Positions 32,896 to 43,293 of a stretch of 64,000 nt of DNA are shown here, piece by piece. The stretch spans positions 68,445,505-68,509,504 of the forward strand of contig JAVHZZ010000005.1 of the NCBI GenBank assembly GCA_036250195.1, written 5' to 3'. Numbering within the stretch: position 1 is the stretch's first letter; every line of letters starts with the position of its first letter. Origin of the DNA: Mixophyes australis (lineage: Eukaryota; Chordata; Amphibia; Anura; Limnodynastidae). The notes beneath the pieces were generated by a model. That model saw nothing but the letters and a program-made list of their open reading frames with translations. It was not told the DNA's origin and searched no databases. Both the position numbers and the translations under genes were made by a program.

Positions 32896-32907
32896 CGCTC
32901 ATCCCTA

Positions 32908-32915
32908 GTTGTAAC
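32908..32915 (+). repeat. Right 8-bp target duplication of the hAT element
   Basis: GTTGTAAC, identical to 25136-25143. Confidence 0.95.
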
Positions 32916-34626
32916 TGTTTTTATTTTGAAAATCTCACATTACAACACAATAAATAACCTGTTGTTTCACTTAAAGGGTATCAGGTCTTAGTTTAGCTTG
33001 AAATATTCTACGTATTATTTGTTAAAATTCTGGAAGTAAAAAAATATATGTCTTACGTGCCAGTGATTATTCACTGCAGTTTAGGGATGAGCATGATGAG
33101 AAAGTAGTGCTGCAATGTCATGCCCAGATGTATAAAGAGGATAGGTATTTGCTCTTGTTCCAAATGATAAGCCTAAATCTGGCATGGGCAAAAAGAGGCA
33201 AATGACAACTCCACATTGCCGCGTACATTGAACAAGAGAACGAACAATGCTCTTTCCAGTGGTAATGAAAGAAAATGTAATGCTGATGTATTGTTATCTT
33301 CATTCAAACTATTAGAATTTAAAAAAAATGTAATGGGTGGCAAACAATTGTCAGCTGTGTGTACAATGCAATGTAATCTGTGTTTCCAGATTATGGTGAC
33401 ATTGCCTCCCCTAAAGAGCTGCTTGTGAAGTTGCATCAAGTGTTGATGATGATTAAACAGTCACACAATTAGATGCAGTTGCCATTCAGCAAGTGTACCG
33501 ACTGCACCAACTGCATCTTAGAAGCACCAGCCAGCCCCACCTAAAATATAATTTAACACTATTGAAATACAGTAGTAGTGGAGTAGACAATACTAGACAG
33601 TAACAAAGCTACCAATTTTTCATCTTACAAACAAGCGCCAACAAAGATTCTAATCCATATATCACCTACAATGTCAGCCTTCATTGAAAGGCCAAATTAT
33701 TGGCTTGGAAATGTTTTCATAAGGACATGACATTCGATGGCAGTGGTCAAATATGTATTATGTGTTCAGAGGGTCAGTTAAGGATTGGAATATTGGCCCT
33801 GATCCAACATATAGAAGGCATAAAGCCTGGTGCTGCAAAATAACTATTGAGATTTTAATATTGTGTTCAACACAGGGCTGAATTTCTTGGGGGAAACAGG
33901 ATCGCAAAAACAAAAAAAAAATATGGGCCCTCAAGCCCAGGGAACAAAACTATCACCATTCTGATATCACTTTGGCTTCTTCAAATGTCCTATTCCGATG
34001 GCTGTTGGTGTAGTAAAGAGATGCTTGTAAAAAAAAAAATTTGCATTTTTGTGTGTGGAACTCTAAGTCTAATTATGTTATATCTCCATGCTACACCATT
34101 CCGCCTCTCCATTTGTAAGGGACCACAAGTCTAAGATGTGCACAAATCTAGATACAGCCACATATCAGTATGCATGCACAGTACGGAAATACAAATAAGT
34201 TTGCCTGATACGCTCAACTCTAAGTCAACTTCATATTGTATAAATGGCGAGCCATCCTACTCACAATATATTTGCTTTTAAAGTATATCACTACATGTAT
34301 TCTGAAGTGCAGTGGGCTTCCTCTGTCTTTCCATTTTCTGCTCCTTGCTTGCCACCAAGAACTTAAAAAGCATTGATTGTGGTCCTTTTGAGCTGAGATT
34401 TTTTTTTTTTTATAAATACCCAATGTTGTTTATTTTCTATGCATATTCACTAGAGGTGAATGAAGTAGTTGTGAAATATTTGCAAAATCAAGTTTCAGAA
34501 TGTAACGGACTATTTACAGAGATGCTAAATTTGGGCAATACAGTCTTTGAATTTTGATTGTCTGATCTATGCAGTGCGCTGTATTTGTAAGTTCACATTT
34601 CTCTGAATTTATAGTGTATGAATAGA
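32916..34626. other. No gene recognised
   Basis: AT-rich DNA. Short opposing open stretches at 33173-33439 and 34312-34557 have no motif. Confidence 0.45.
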
Positions 34627-34760
34627 CAGGGGAGGGCTAGCAAAACTTAGCGTGAAGGGCAAGACTCAACTCAGCAGCCTATTAGGTACATTTTAAAGGA
34701 AAACAAATGCAGATGCCCCCCAGCCTGCCCCTCTGAATAGAGCGGTGGCTGATGATAGAC
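34627..34760. mobile_element. CAGGGGAGGGCTAGC-type repeat (copy 1)
   Basis: Starts CAGGGGAGGGCTAGCAAAAC and shares ctcagcagcctattaggtac and attttaaaggaaaa with 56720-56820. The CAGGG start suggests a hAT MITE end. The right end is not defined. Confidence 0.45.
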
Positions 34761-35194
34761 ATTTAATTCTGCGGTGCATTGTTCAAGGTAAAACTGGTAA
34801 AACTTAAGGTCAAATTCTGCCTGTGAAATGTACAAAATTTAGTAGCCAAATTGGGAAGCAGGTTTATATTTTGCATAACGGTTTAGAAAAAAATAATGAT
34901 ATCTAATATCCACCAACACTGTCTTTTTTTTTTTTGCTACTACTTTTCTTTATTATCTCTAGTGATATCCAACACAGAAAAAACAGTCATTTATGAAGCT
35001 GCAAAAATGTGGTCCAGTTGTAGAAATGCCATTATGTGGAGTCATGGACCTTTTTTGTTCAAATGCAGTTTGTAGGGAGTTTGAACTAGGTTAAAAAGAT
35101 AGTGAAGTTTATCAAAGCATGGTGTGTAAAAATGTGCTTTTTCTGATGGAAGGAATTGTGCAAAAACTTTCCTATTGTGAGGTAACATGTTTAA
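34761..35194. other. No gene recognised
   Basis: AT-rich sequence, nothing recognised. Confidence 0.4.
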
Positions 35195-36415
35195 ATCATC
35201 ATCATCAACATTTATTTATATAGTGCCAGAAGATTTTGTAGCGCTTTAAAATTGGGAACAAACAGTAAATACCATACTGGGTAATACATACAGAAAGGTA
35301 AGAAGGCCCTGCTCGCAAGCTTACAATCTATGGGACAATGGTTTGATACACAAGGGTAAGTTCTGCATCATATTGCATATTTGTCCAGCTAAAATGCAAA
35401 GGTTACAAAGTATTTAGTGGGCTGTATGTTCAGTCATACAACTATGTTGGTCAGAGGGTTGTTGTCTTGTGTTAGCTGTCTAAAGGGTGGTAATAGGTTA
35501 ACCTAGAAAGATTAAGAGGGTAGTTGAGGAATATTATGAGCTTGTTTGAAGAGATGGGGTTTCAGAGAATGCTTGAAGTTTTGAAGACTAGAGGAAAGTG
35601 TAACTGTGCAAGGGAGGGAATTCCACAATGTGGATGCAGCCCAAAAAAAGTCCTGTAACCGAGAATGGGAGAATGTGATGAGAGTGAAAGAGAGACGCAG
35701 ATCTTGTGCAGAACAGAGGTGTCGAGTTGGGAGATATTTTGAGACAAGCGATGAAATGTATGTTGGTACAATTTTGTTGATGGCCTTGTATGTTAGTAGA
35801 ATAATTTTATATTGCATTCATTGAAAAACTGGCAACCAATATAGAGCCTGACAGAGTGGCTCAGCAGAGGAAAAGCGATTTTCAAGGAAAATCAGTCTAG
35901 CTGCTGCATTCAAAATAAATTGTAGGGGCTCAAGTTTGATCTTGGGAATACCAGTAAGGAGGGAATTGCAATAGTCAATGCAGGAGATGATGAGTGCATG
36001 AATTAAAGTTTTTACATTGTCCTGTGTGAGATATGTACATATTCTGGAAATGTCTTTTAGATGTATGCAGCATGATGTAAATAAAGAGTTAATGTGGGGA
36101 ACAAAGAATAGTTATGAGTCAAGGTTTACAACTAGGCAGCGAGCTTGCGAGGTGGAATTTATAGTCATGTTGTCAACAGAAATAGAAATATCAGGCAGGA
36201 AGCGTCTATTGGTGGGTGAGAATATTAATAATTCTGTTTTTGAAAGATTGAGTTTGAGTTAGCAAGAGGACATCCAAGATGAAACGGCAGAAAGACGGTC
36301 AGCGACGGGAGACAACACAGATGGTGAGAGATCAGGAGAGGATAGATAAATTTGTGTATCATCCGCATTGAGATGTTACAAAAATCCAAAGGAGCTTATT
36401 TGTTTTCCAAGAGAA
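35195..36415 (-). mobile_element. L2-type LINE, 5'-truncated
   Basis: Read on the minus strand it enters at the RT catalytic loop, runs through the C-terminal RT region, and ends in a 3' UTR. The UTR has TTGTAAGCTTGCGAGCAGGG, GCGCTACAAAATCTTCTGGC and TATATAAATAAATGTTGATG, followed by GATGAT repeats. This short-repeat tail and the sequence before it are also the tail of the V-SINEs at 1784 and 39285. 5' truncation is about at 36415. Confidence 0.7.
35512..36410 (-). pseudogene. L2-type reverse transcriptase C-terminal remnant
   Basis: From 36385 leftwards the translation reads NADDTQIYLS (the catalytic YADD loop with Y replaced by N), SAVSSWMSS, a KTELLIF-type region, CIDYCNSLLTGIPKIKLEPL and LNAARLI-like text, then after a stop WNSLP (in AASTLWNSLP) and FKHSLKPHLF near the end. 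The open stretch of 101 codons at 35512-35817 is only the last part. Interruptions by stops and the missing upstream fingers/palm and endonuclease mean no activity. Confidence 0.7.
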
Positions 36416-36502
36416 GCGGTGTAGATAGATAAATAAACTTTAAGCAAAAGGTCGAACAAGTAGTATTTTAGAAGAAAAAAACATTAAAGTTTTTATTAAA
36501 AA

Positions 36503-36514
36503 GGGAGTGTCCCT
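36503..36514 (+). repeat. Left target duplication of the Tx1/L1 insertion
   Basis: GGGAGTGTCCCT, identical to 37640-37651. Confidence 0.9.
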
Positions 36515-37639
36515 TTACAAATATCTTCAAGTAAGGCACTGGTTACAAACACGCCCCTTGCATTTGGGGGTGATGGGACCCCCTCCCCCCTGGTATCGAG
36601 GTGATTCTCTCCCCTTCCCCTACATCCCACGCAGGTGGAATTTCCCTATGGTACCGGATACTCTTAACTCCCATTGACAATCGGGTTTTACCGATTCAAG
36701 CTGTCTGGGAAGCCGACCTAAATATCACTATTTCAGAAGAGGTATGGGGGAGAGTCTTCCTAAACATATATGAGATGTCAAAGTGTATTAACCATTCGGA
36801 AATGTTCACTAAAGTTGTTCACAGGTTATATCTTACTCCAGATAAGCTGCATAAAATCTGGCCATCAGAATCTAAATATTGTTGGAGGAATTGTGGTAAA
36901 ATTGGTACGCTTATACACATCTTTTGGTCTTGCTCGAAACTTCAACCATTGTGGACCGAAATCTTTCATTTAATCTCTCAGGTCTCCAAAAATAATATCT
37001 CTCCTTCCCCAGATATGGCATTACTTCATCTGTATCCTAAACATCTCCAGCGACACAATCATTATGTCACTGGACATATTCTCATTGCAGCAAGAGCTGC
37101 AATAGCCCAGAACTGGAAATCACCTCTAATTCCAGCACTCCCTAAAATTATTAACAAGATCCAACATAGCTACAAAATGGAAACCATAGGTTTTAATCTG
37201 TCTACAGGGGCTTCCTCCCCGCTTGTTAAGTGGTTTATATGGTATGAGTACTTTACGAATCACAGCTCAATCTTTGATCCATGAGTACTGTGGAATGGTT
37301 TTTGAGTTAAGTTGGGTATTTGGACTAGACCCACTGGTACACTTTCTATAACCGGATAGTCTCTTGTCTTGTCTTGTCTCCCCCTCCCCCTTTTATCCAT
37401 CTGTTTTTCTTGTCTGTTCTCTTTGCCGTCTTCGGCTTATGTATACTGGGTCATAAGATGTGTTGTTGTCTGTACCAATGTTTTTTCTTATTTTTATTTA
37501 CTTGTTTGATTGTTTATCTAAGCAGTGTTGATTGTTCAATATAACTGATCTGCTGTATGTACTCTGCAACCACTGCTATGTTTGTAATATGCTTTTCTAA
37601 AGAATTCAATAAAAACCTTTTGAGTTAAAAAAAAAAAAA
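36515..37639 (+). mobile_element. 5'-truncated Tx1/L1-type LINE insertion
   Basis: A 1.1-kb copy with the end of ORF2 (36601-37284), a 3' UTR of about 320 bp, AATAAA at 37608-37613 and a poly-A tail at 37627-37639. It is flanked by perfect 12-bp duplications (GGGAGTGTCCCT). All are products of L1-style target-primed reverse transcription. The site lies just outside the L2 copy. Confidence 0.88.
36601..37284 (+). pseudogene. Tx1/L1 ORF2 C-terminal fragment
   Basis: 227 codons open to a natural stop; the first Met is incidental because the frame starts at the truncation. The central part has the Tx1-type C-terminal signature: HRLYLTPDKLHKIWPSES, then CWRNCGKIGTLIHIFWSCSK, a Cys/His cluster like the ORF2 C-terminal zinc-knuckle region, then LQPLWTEIF. 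It lacks the endonuclease and reverse-transcriptase domains. The absence of stops and the perfect target duplication make it one of the youngest retroelement copies in the window. Confidence 0.8.
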
Positions 37640-37651
37640 GGGAGTGTCCCT
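37640..37651 (+). repeat. Right target duplication of the Tx1/L1 insertion
   Basis: GGGAGTGTCCCT directly after the poly-A tail. Confidence 0.9.
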
Positions 37652-38059
37652 AAAGTGATAGTGGGCTAATTTGCTATGTTTTTACCCATTCTACTATGTT
37701 CATTTCCATCTTAACCTGCAATACCACAAAATGTCATTCAAATTTTCAGGGTCAGTTTCTAAAAGTAGAGTTGTGTTTAGGTACACATAGGACATATAGG
37801 TGACTTTGTAATAAATTATGCATGCTGTACCTCATCATAATCTGCAGTTAGTACTGTCATTCCCTCTTTGGGACAAGGTCTTATAACACAAAACACTTGG
37901 AATTTCACAAGGACAAGCAAAGACTCTAGACAGGTCTGCAAGAAGATTTAGAAATTATGTTGGAAAAAACACATAGAAAGCCCATGGAAAGTGCAAACTG
38001 ATAATTTATTTGAATACTATATGCATCTATGATAGAGCATATAGTGTTTTAATAAGGTA

Positions 38060-38462
38060 TCTACTATATAAATGCCTAGTGGCGTGTGTGCAAAAAAAAC
38101 AAAAACAAGCTGCAGCGCCACCTGCTGGGCAGAGTTATACACTGACCTATATATTTCTTGAAGGAGAAGTGACAGTTGGGAGTGGTTGGTGGTTGCCGGG
38201 GCTGACAGTGGGGAGTTTTTAACACCTTAAGTAGCTTGATGAAGGATGTGGCGATGGAGATGAAAGATGAGGTGATGGAGAAAAATGATGAGGTGGTGAC
38301 ATGTGGACAAAACCACGTTAAAAAAGGGCGCTTGCGTCAGGAAGTAACGCTCTTCCCCTGAGGAGGCCTGGGCTAGGCCCAAATGCATGACAAGAACCTT
38401 TTTAACACCTTAAGTAGCTTGATTTGACTAGAATGCATGAGTATCATGCACGGGTTAACTTG
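38060..38462 (+). mobile_element. Non-autonomous Helitron-like element
   Basis: Begins TCTACTATATAAATGCCTAG after an A and ends GGGTTAACTTG before a T. That gives 5'-TC and a CTRR-like (CTTG) end with A/T flanks and no target duplication. Nine bases before the end is a hairpin, TGCATGA-GTA-TCATGCA (38434-38450). A 25-bp phrase (tttttaacaccttaagtagc...) occurs twice, 183 bp apart. The middle is GATGAGGTGATGGAG-rich. The final A to T deviation from CTAG leaves some doubt. Confidence 0.6.
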
Positions 38463-39284
38463 TTACAACATTTTATCCTCTATGTTGTTTAGAAAAAAGG
38501 TGGAAATTCTGTTATCCCATCATAATAAAATAATCCATCACATTAATATTATATTTTTTTTAAATAAAACAACCTCCCCTTAACCAACTACCCACCCTAC
38601 ACCCTACCAACCTTAGAACCCCAAAGAATTAGTTAGCTAAACTAAATATGCAAAGGTCAGTTGCTGTCTGCCAATGTCAAAGTAATTGTGAGGGCCTGAT
38701 AGCCATCAGCTTGGTGGTTTACAACTTCCCTAAAGCATTCACCAGACATAAAGGAAGGCTGTCAGCTGATGTCTACTGCTGCTTATGTAAATGAGGTGCT
38801 GACAGATTGGATGTCGCTCACAGTGGTTGCCCTTTTTTTCTATTGCAAGGAGAATGATGAGTCCAAACCATCATTGGTACTGTCATGCCTGTAAGATCTG
38901 TGGATCTTCCATGAATGAATGAAATATGCCAGACATGTTATAAAATATATATGTAAACTACAATAAAATGCACTTAAACTTGCTATATATACAGTAAAGG
39001 CTAATACAATATATAAAATATGGTAATTTTGTATCTCAATATTTAACATTGCCCGATCATACTGCATAATAGTATACACTAAATAGTGCTGCTTTTTTGA
39101 GACAGTTACAATTTTTGATGCTCAAATGGAGTGGGCCATAGCCAATTGGGGTTGGGGCAATGTCAAATAGGAGCATGGGTTGGATGGGTATATTTATGCC
39201 ATAAGTTATGCAGGAAATAGTAATTTTCCCCCCAATTTATGGCAGCAATAATGGGAAGTATATAATACCTAAACAAACATTTAT
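38463..39284. other. No gene recognised
   Basis: AT-rich sequence with short open stretches lacking motifs. Confidence 0.4.
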
Positions 39285-39287
39285 TTA

Positions 39288-39327
<40 letters not shown>

Positions 39328-39480
39328 TTCCTTTATTAGTATAATGCCAACATATTTTGCATCACTCTGCATATAATATTTAATCAGTCACGTCAGTCCG
39401 TGCCCCAATGGAGCTAAAAGTCTAAACCCTCTACCAAACACATGCACAGACTAACATTAAGCTATCAGTATGTTTTTGGT
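39285..39480 (-). mobile_element. V-type SINE 3' half with expanded ATT repeat
   Basis: After (ATT)n at 39289-39328, the text agtataatgccaacatattt, tcagtccgtgccccaatgga and gctaaaagtctaaaccctc follows the 3' domain of the 1784-2139 SINE. Head and core are missing beyond tatgtttttgg. Confidence 0.65.
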
Positions 39481-40451
39481 CCAAAATGCATAAAACTGCA
39501 TGCATAAAACAAAGATTTTGTTATATTAATGTTTATTGTAGATTAATAGAACTTTCTACAATATCTATCACTCAATGAAAGTTTTTTTCCAAAAATAAAT
39601 GTAACTGTAAATGAAAAAGTAATGTTTCATTAAAGGTGAATTATATTACTCAGATACAGATAGATCATTTTGTGGTGTCTTTGATTTACGCAAAAGCCAT
39701 TATTCAGCTTACCACATAAGTTTTTCTTGTGAAATGATTCTTAAAAGTAAAACTAAAAATGTTTGTCAAGAGAAATAACATGTTATTTAATCTGTGAAAA
39801 ATGTACTTTTATTATTTTCAAATGGAATACATAACATAACAAAATACATGTTTATCATTTATTTCATTATATTAACCCTCTTTTTTCTATGTACCTTTAT
39901 TGTTCTGCACTATATACAGAATAGTGAATACATGGTGCAAGGCAGTAATTACATTTTGGTCATGCTATCTATAGTTAGTATTGCATGTTTATTTTAAAAC
40001 AGAAAATTAGTGTACAAGGTACATCTCATAATGAGGAAGTACAGTTTTTACTTAATAGCTGTGCAGTATAAGGATTATGTATCCATACATATGAACAGCT
40101 AGGAAGTATTATTGAATTAAAAAAAAAAATGTATTTCTGGATTATGGGAGCAATTGAGAAACATTGTAAAATATTTCATTGCATTATAAAAATTAAATTT
40201 TAATGTGTGTTTAACTAGGGTCAGGGCACCTTTTTTGTTATCATTCCTCACCTTCTGCACTTATAAATATAACCTCTTTAAGTGAAGTAAGGATAGAACA
40301 ACTGGAATATTCACAGCATCACAGATTATTTCAAGAGATAGTCTTGTGGGATGCAGTATCCTATGATTATGTTAGGTCAGGGTTACAAGTGACGGTGCTG
40401 TGTTATGATATGGGTGAGCGGAACAGAAACAAGCAGGAATCCACAGACTGA
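39481..40451. other. No gene recognised
   Basis: AT-rich; the longest open stretch (39794-40000) is hydrophobic low-complexity translation of T-rich DNA. Confidence 0.4.
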
Positions 40452-40605
40452 GGGGTATATTTAGTACTGTGGGTTTGAAAAAGTGGAGATGTTGCCTATT
40501 GCAACCAATCAGATTCTAGTTATCATTTATTTGTAAATTCTACAAAATGACAGCTAGAATCTGATTGGTTGCTATAGGTAACATCTCCACTTTTTCAAAC
40601 CCTTT
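40452..40605. mobile_element. Foldback MITE family A, right end decayed
   Basis: Left end GGGGTATATTTAGTACTGTG. Both arms hold aatcagattctag/ctagaatctgatt and caacatctccactttttcaaaccc. The final 15 bp no longer match the left end. Confidence 0.75.
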
Positions 40606-41220
40606 TATTTACTGTGTTCTTTGAGGGTCCATCTGTTTCTCAACTGACTGCCTGGATTGCAGTGGTATATATAATTAGCTTTCTATATTGACTTGGAGCG
40701 ATTTATTTTAGTCACCCACCCATGTTGTCTGTTGGTGATAAAAAGCAGACCCTAGATCAAAGAGGGCTTTAAAATGCAAACCCCCAATATCTGCTTTTGA
40801 AAAAAAATCAGACCTGAGGTCCCTGGTGACAAACCAAACAAATTACTCATGTGGTCCCTTGCTGCATCCTGGCATGCTGGAAAACAGGTTTGGTTGTACT
40901 GGGATGCTGTCATACCCAGTAGACAGCTTTCTGCACACTGATTGGTGGATAGCTCCACCAATCAGTTCCAACTATTCACAAATCAGTATGCAGGGACCTT
41001 TTGACAACACAAGCACTATCCACAAATCATAATTAGTAACTATGTAGCTGCATAGTTCATGGCTATGCCTTGCAGCTGAGAGAAGACATGGAATACTGCC
41101 AGGTTGTTCTGTTGGTGTGTATAACTAAATACAATCGGAATGGCCAGGGAACTTCCTCTGTCTGCATCTAGGACACCAGGCACAGCCATGATCTGTTCAG
41201 ATGCAAATGAAGTGTACTGG
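40606..41220. other. No gene recognised
   Basis: Mixed non-coding sequence. An inverted pair around 40938-40965 (ctgattggtggatagctccaccaatcag) is a perfect hairpin. Confidence 0.45.
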
Positions 41221-41228
41221 CCCAGGAG

Positions 41229-41635
41229 CAGGCCCGGCGCTCCCATTAGGCAAGGTTAGGCACTTGCCTAGGGCGCCGGGCTCTGGAGGGCGCCTGGAGG
41301 GCGCCATAGAATTCTAAAATACTTTAAAATTGTGCGGCGACCGCTGACCATAGCTGTCACGGCCGCCGCACAGCATTCAGATGCACGGGGAGGGGGGGAA
41401 GAGGCTATTTTGTAACCATCCCCGCCTCTCTGCTTCGTCTCCTCCCCTCCACTTACTAGTGTCAGTGAGTGGAGGGGAGGAGACAGAGCAGAGAGGCGGC
41501 GGTGGTGAGACAAGGTAAGGAGAGGAGGGAGGAGGGCGGCGATTTTTGCGCGGGGCGGCGATTTTTGCGGGGGGGGGGGGGGGCGCCGCTTTTTTAAAAA
41601 TGCCTAGGGCGCCGTGGACCCTAGCACCGGCCCTG
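41229..41635. mobile_element. hAT MITE, 407 bp, with 8-bp target duplication
   Basis: Ends CAGGCCCGGCGCT and AGCACCGGCCCTG are inverted, and CCCAGGAG flanks both sides (41221-41228, 41636-41643). Very GC-rich interior with inverted pairs (gtctcctcccctccact/agtggaggggaggagac) and a 15-base G run near 41570. No coding capacity. Confidence 0.88.
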
Positions 41636-41643
41636 CCCAGGAG

Positions 41644-42360
41644 GCATATGTCCCTTTCCCCTGGCTCAGCCTGCAATTGCTTATCAGACATATTTCATAT
41701 TTTGACTATAGTAGCAGATGGGTAGGCCAGGGGTGGTTTGGCCCAAGTGCAAAATAGCCAGGCCTCATCCAATTTGAACACTGATGTGCATGACCAAACT
41801 GGATAGTGTTTCCGCTGCTCAGCACTTAGGCAGACCTGTATGCATTTAGTAGAAATATAGCCCCTCAACAGCACAGAGAAGTAATGTGAGGCTCCTGTTA
41901 AATTAATGGAGGAAAAAATATTTTGTTACAGGTTAAAAGCAATATTTTATTTCATAATTTGTAAGAAGTTGAAGTCTAATAATTGTGTTGGTAGTGATCT
42001 GTGATCAATGCATTTTGCTATATTGTTCAATTTGATGTAAAACATCCCACTTATGCTTGCTGTGCACATTTTCAATTTCTTCTCTGGTGTATTATTCCAT
42101 ATATGATGTTCAAAATAAAATAATTATTGAATATTAAAAAAAATGTTTTCATTGATTTTTTGCAACCTACAATGGGTTTTTGAGGAAAAAATACTGTTCC
42201 TTAATTATGGAGATTCAACTAAAATGTACAGGTTTCTCACGTGGGACTGTCATTGCATTTGCACCTGGAACATTTTGGGACGCTTAAAAAAATTACACCA
42301 CAGGAGCTGGACTTATGGCAAACCATTAACAGTGACCACTGGTGGCACAATATAGCATGT
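41644..42360. other. No gene recognised
   Basis: AT-rich; the last 200 bp may be the 5' part of the Harbinger relic, but no motif is visible. Confidence 0.35.
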
Positions 42361-42370
42361 CGTCAGTGGA

Positions 42371-42951
42371 ATGATTCACAATGGTTTGCCAAATTTAGAA
42401 TTACACCAGATGGTTTCTGAAATGGCAAACACTGTAGGAGATTGGTGTATTGTAAACCATTTTGGTACAGGGATAAGCATAGTGTGCAATATAGTTAAAG
42501 GGGTTTGCAGTGCGCAGATACTAGGGCCAGATCAGGAGAAAGAAAACTACTTCTATCTTTTTCTTTGGTGCATCAAGCAGCTGTCGGTTCAAAAAGCCTT
42601 TTCACAAATGTGTATGCTCATGACTCTGCAATTATTCTTAGCTCCCCGATTTAAAAATGTATGAATATACTTTTCTGACCAGCAGAACAGTCAGTGATAG
42701 AGAAGATTAATATTACACATGTTATTATCAGTGATCCTGCTCACTCAATTCTCCCAAGGCTTTATCAAAGAACCCTAATCCTTACAAGGAACAATTCAAA
42801 GCCACAATCCCAGGATTTAGGCAGGGCATTTGGACGGTTTAGGAATAGATGGAGAAGCCTTGGTGACACTGTTGAAATGAAGTCAGAAAATGCAGCAGAA
42901 CTCTTAATCACCTGCTGTATATTGCACAATGTTTTTTTGTTGTATTGCTAG
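42371..42951 (+). pseudogene. PIF/Harbinger transposase remnant
   Basis: Translation in shifting frames gives RITPDGF, then NVYAHDSAI (compare the family's VHDAR motif with the second catalytic D). The 42694-42951 stretch follows with IISDPAHSILPRLYQRT (GDxAYPLLPxL-type motif), DLGRAFGRFRNRWRSL (AFGRLKxRWR-type motif) and LLITCCILHNVF (CCxLHN motif). These motifs, in this order, define Harbinger-type DDE transposases. Stops and frameshifts separate the pieces, so the gene is dead. Element ends were not found. Confidence 0.7.
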
Positions 42952-43293
42952 GGATGTCAACTGTTAATTTCTGCAACATTTGCACTGTGGTTAACAGTTT
43001 GATTATAGTGTTTATTTTATTTTTGTAAATAAAAAAGTTGTTATACACAAAAAACAGATTATGTAAATTGAACAGATATTTTGTTAATAAAATATTTAAC
43101 AATTTAAATTACCCTTATTGTAAATTTGTGTTCCTCAAGTCACTTATCTTTATTCTTATAAATTTGATACATGAAAAAGTACAAAATAGTAGAAAATTAT
43201 GAAACCTCAGATATATAACAAAAATACAGTTTATAACATCTCCTACATTGTTCCAATGCTAAACCCCCACCTCCATTGTTTTTTATTCTTGCA

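Larger units (their letters stand above)
25144..32907 (-). mobile_element. Autonomous hAT transposon, 7764 bp
   Basis: The ends read TAGGGATGTGC at the left and, inverted, TAGGGATGAGC at the right. The element is bounded by perfect 8-bp duplications (GTTGTAAC), diagnostic of the hAT superfamily. It holds one intact transposase gene on the minus strand (28198-31221). The remaining length, more than half, is mostly tandem arrays: 77-bp and 100-bp units downstream of the gene, and about 340-bp monomers plus a GCACA minisatellite upstream. Both subterminal zones are rich in CGGATY motifs. A perfect target duplication and an uninterrupted 1007-codon gene indicate a young copy that could still be active. 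Confidence 0.93.

Noticed and set aside
25144..32907. Domesticated ZBED-type host gene
   Set aside because: Perfect target duplications, inverted ends and subterminal motif clusters show a mobile element rather than a domesticated single-copy gene.
41377..41691. A minus-strand frame of 104 codons rich in Pro
   Set aside because: Lies in the GC-rich interior of a 407-bp hAT MITE; the composition explains the absence of stops.
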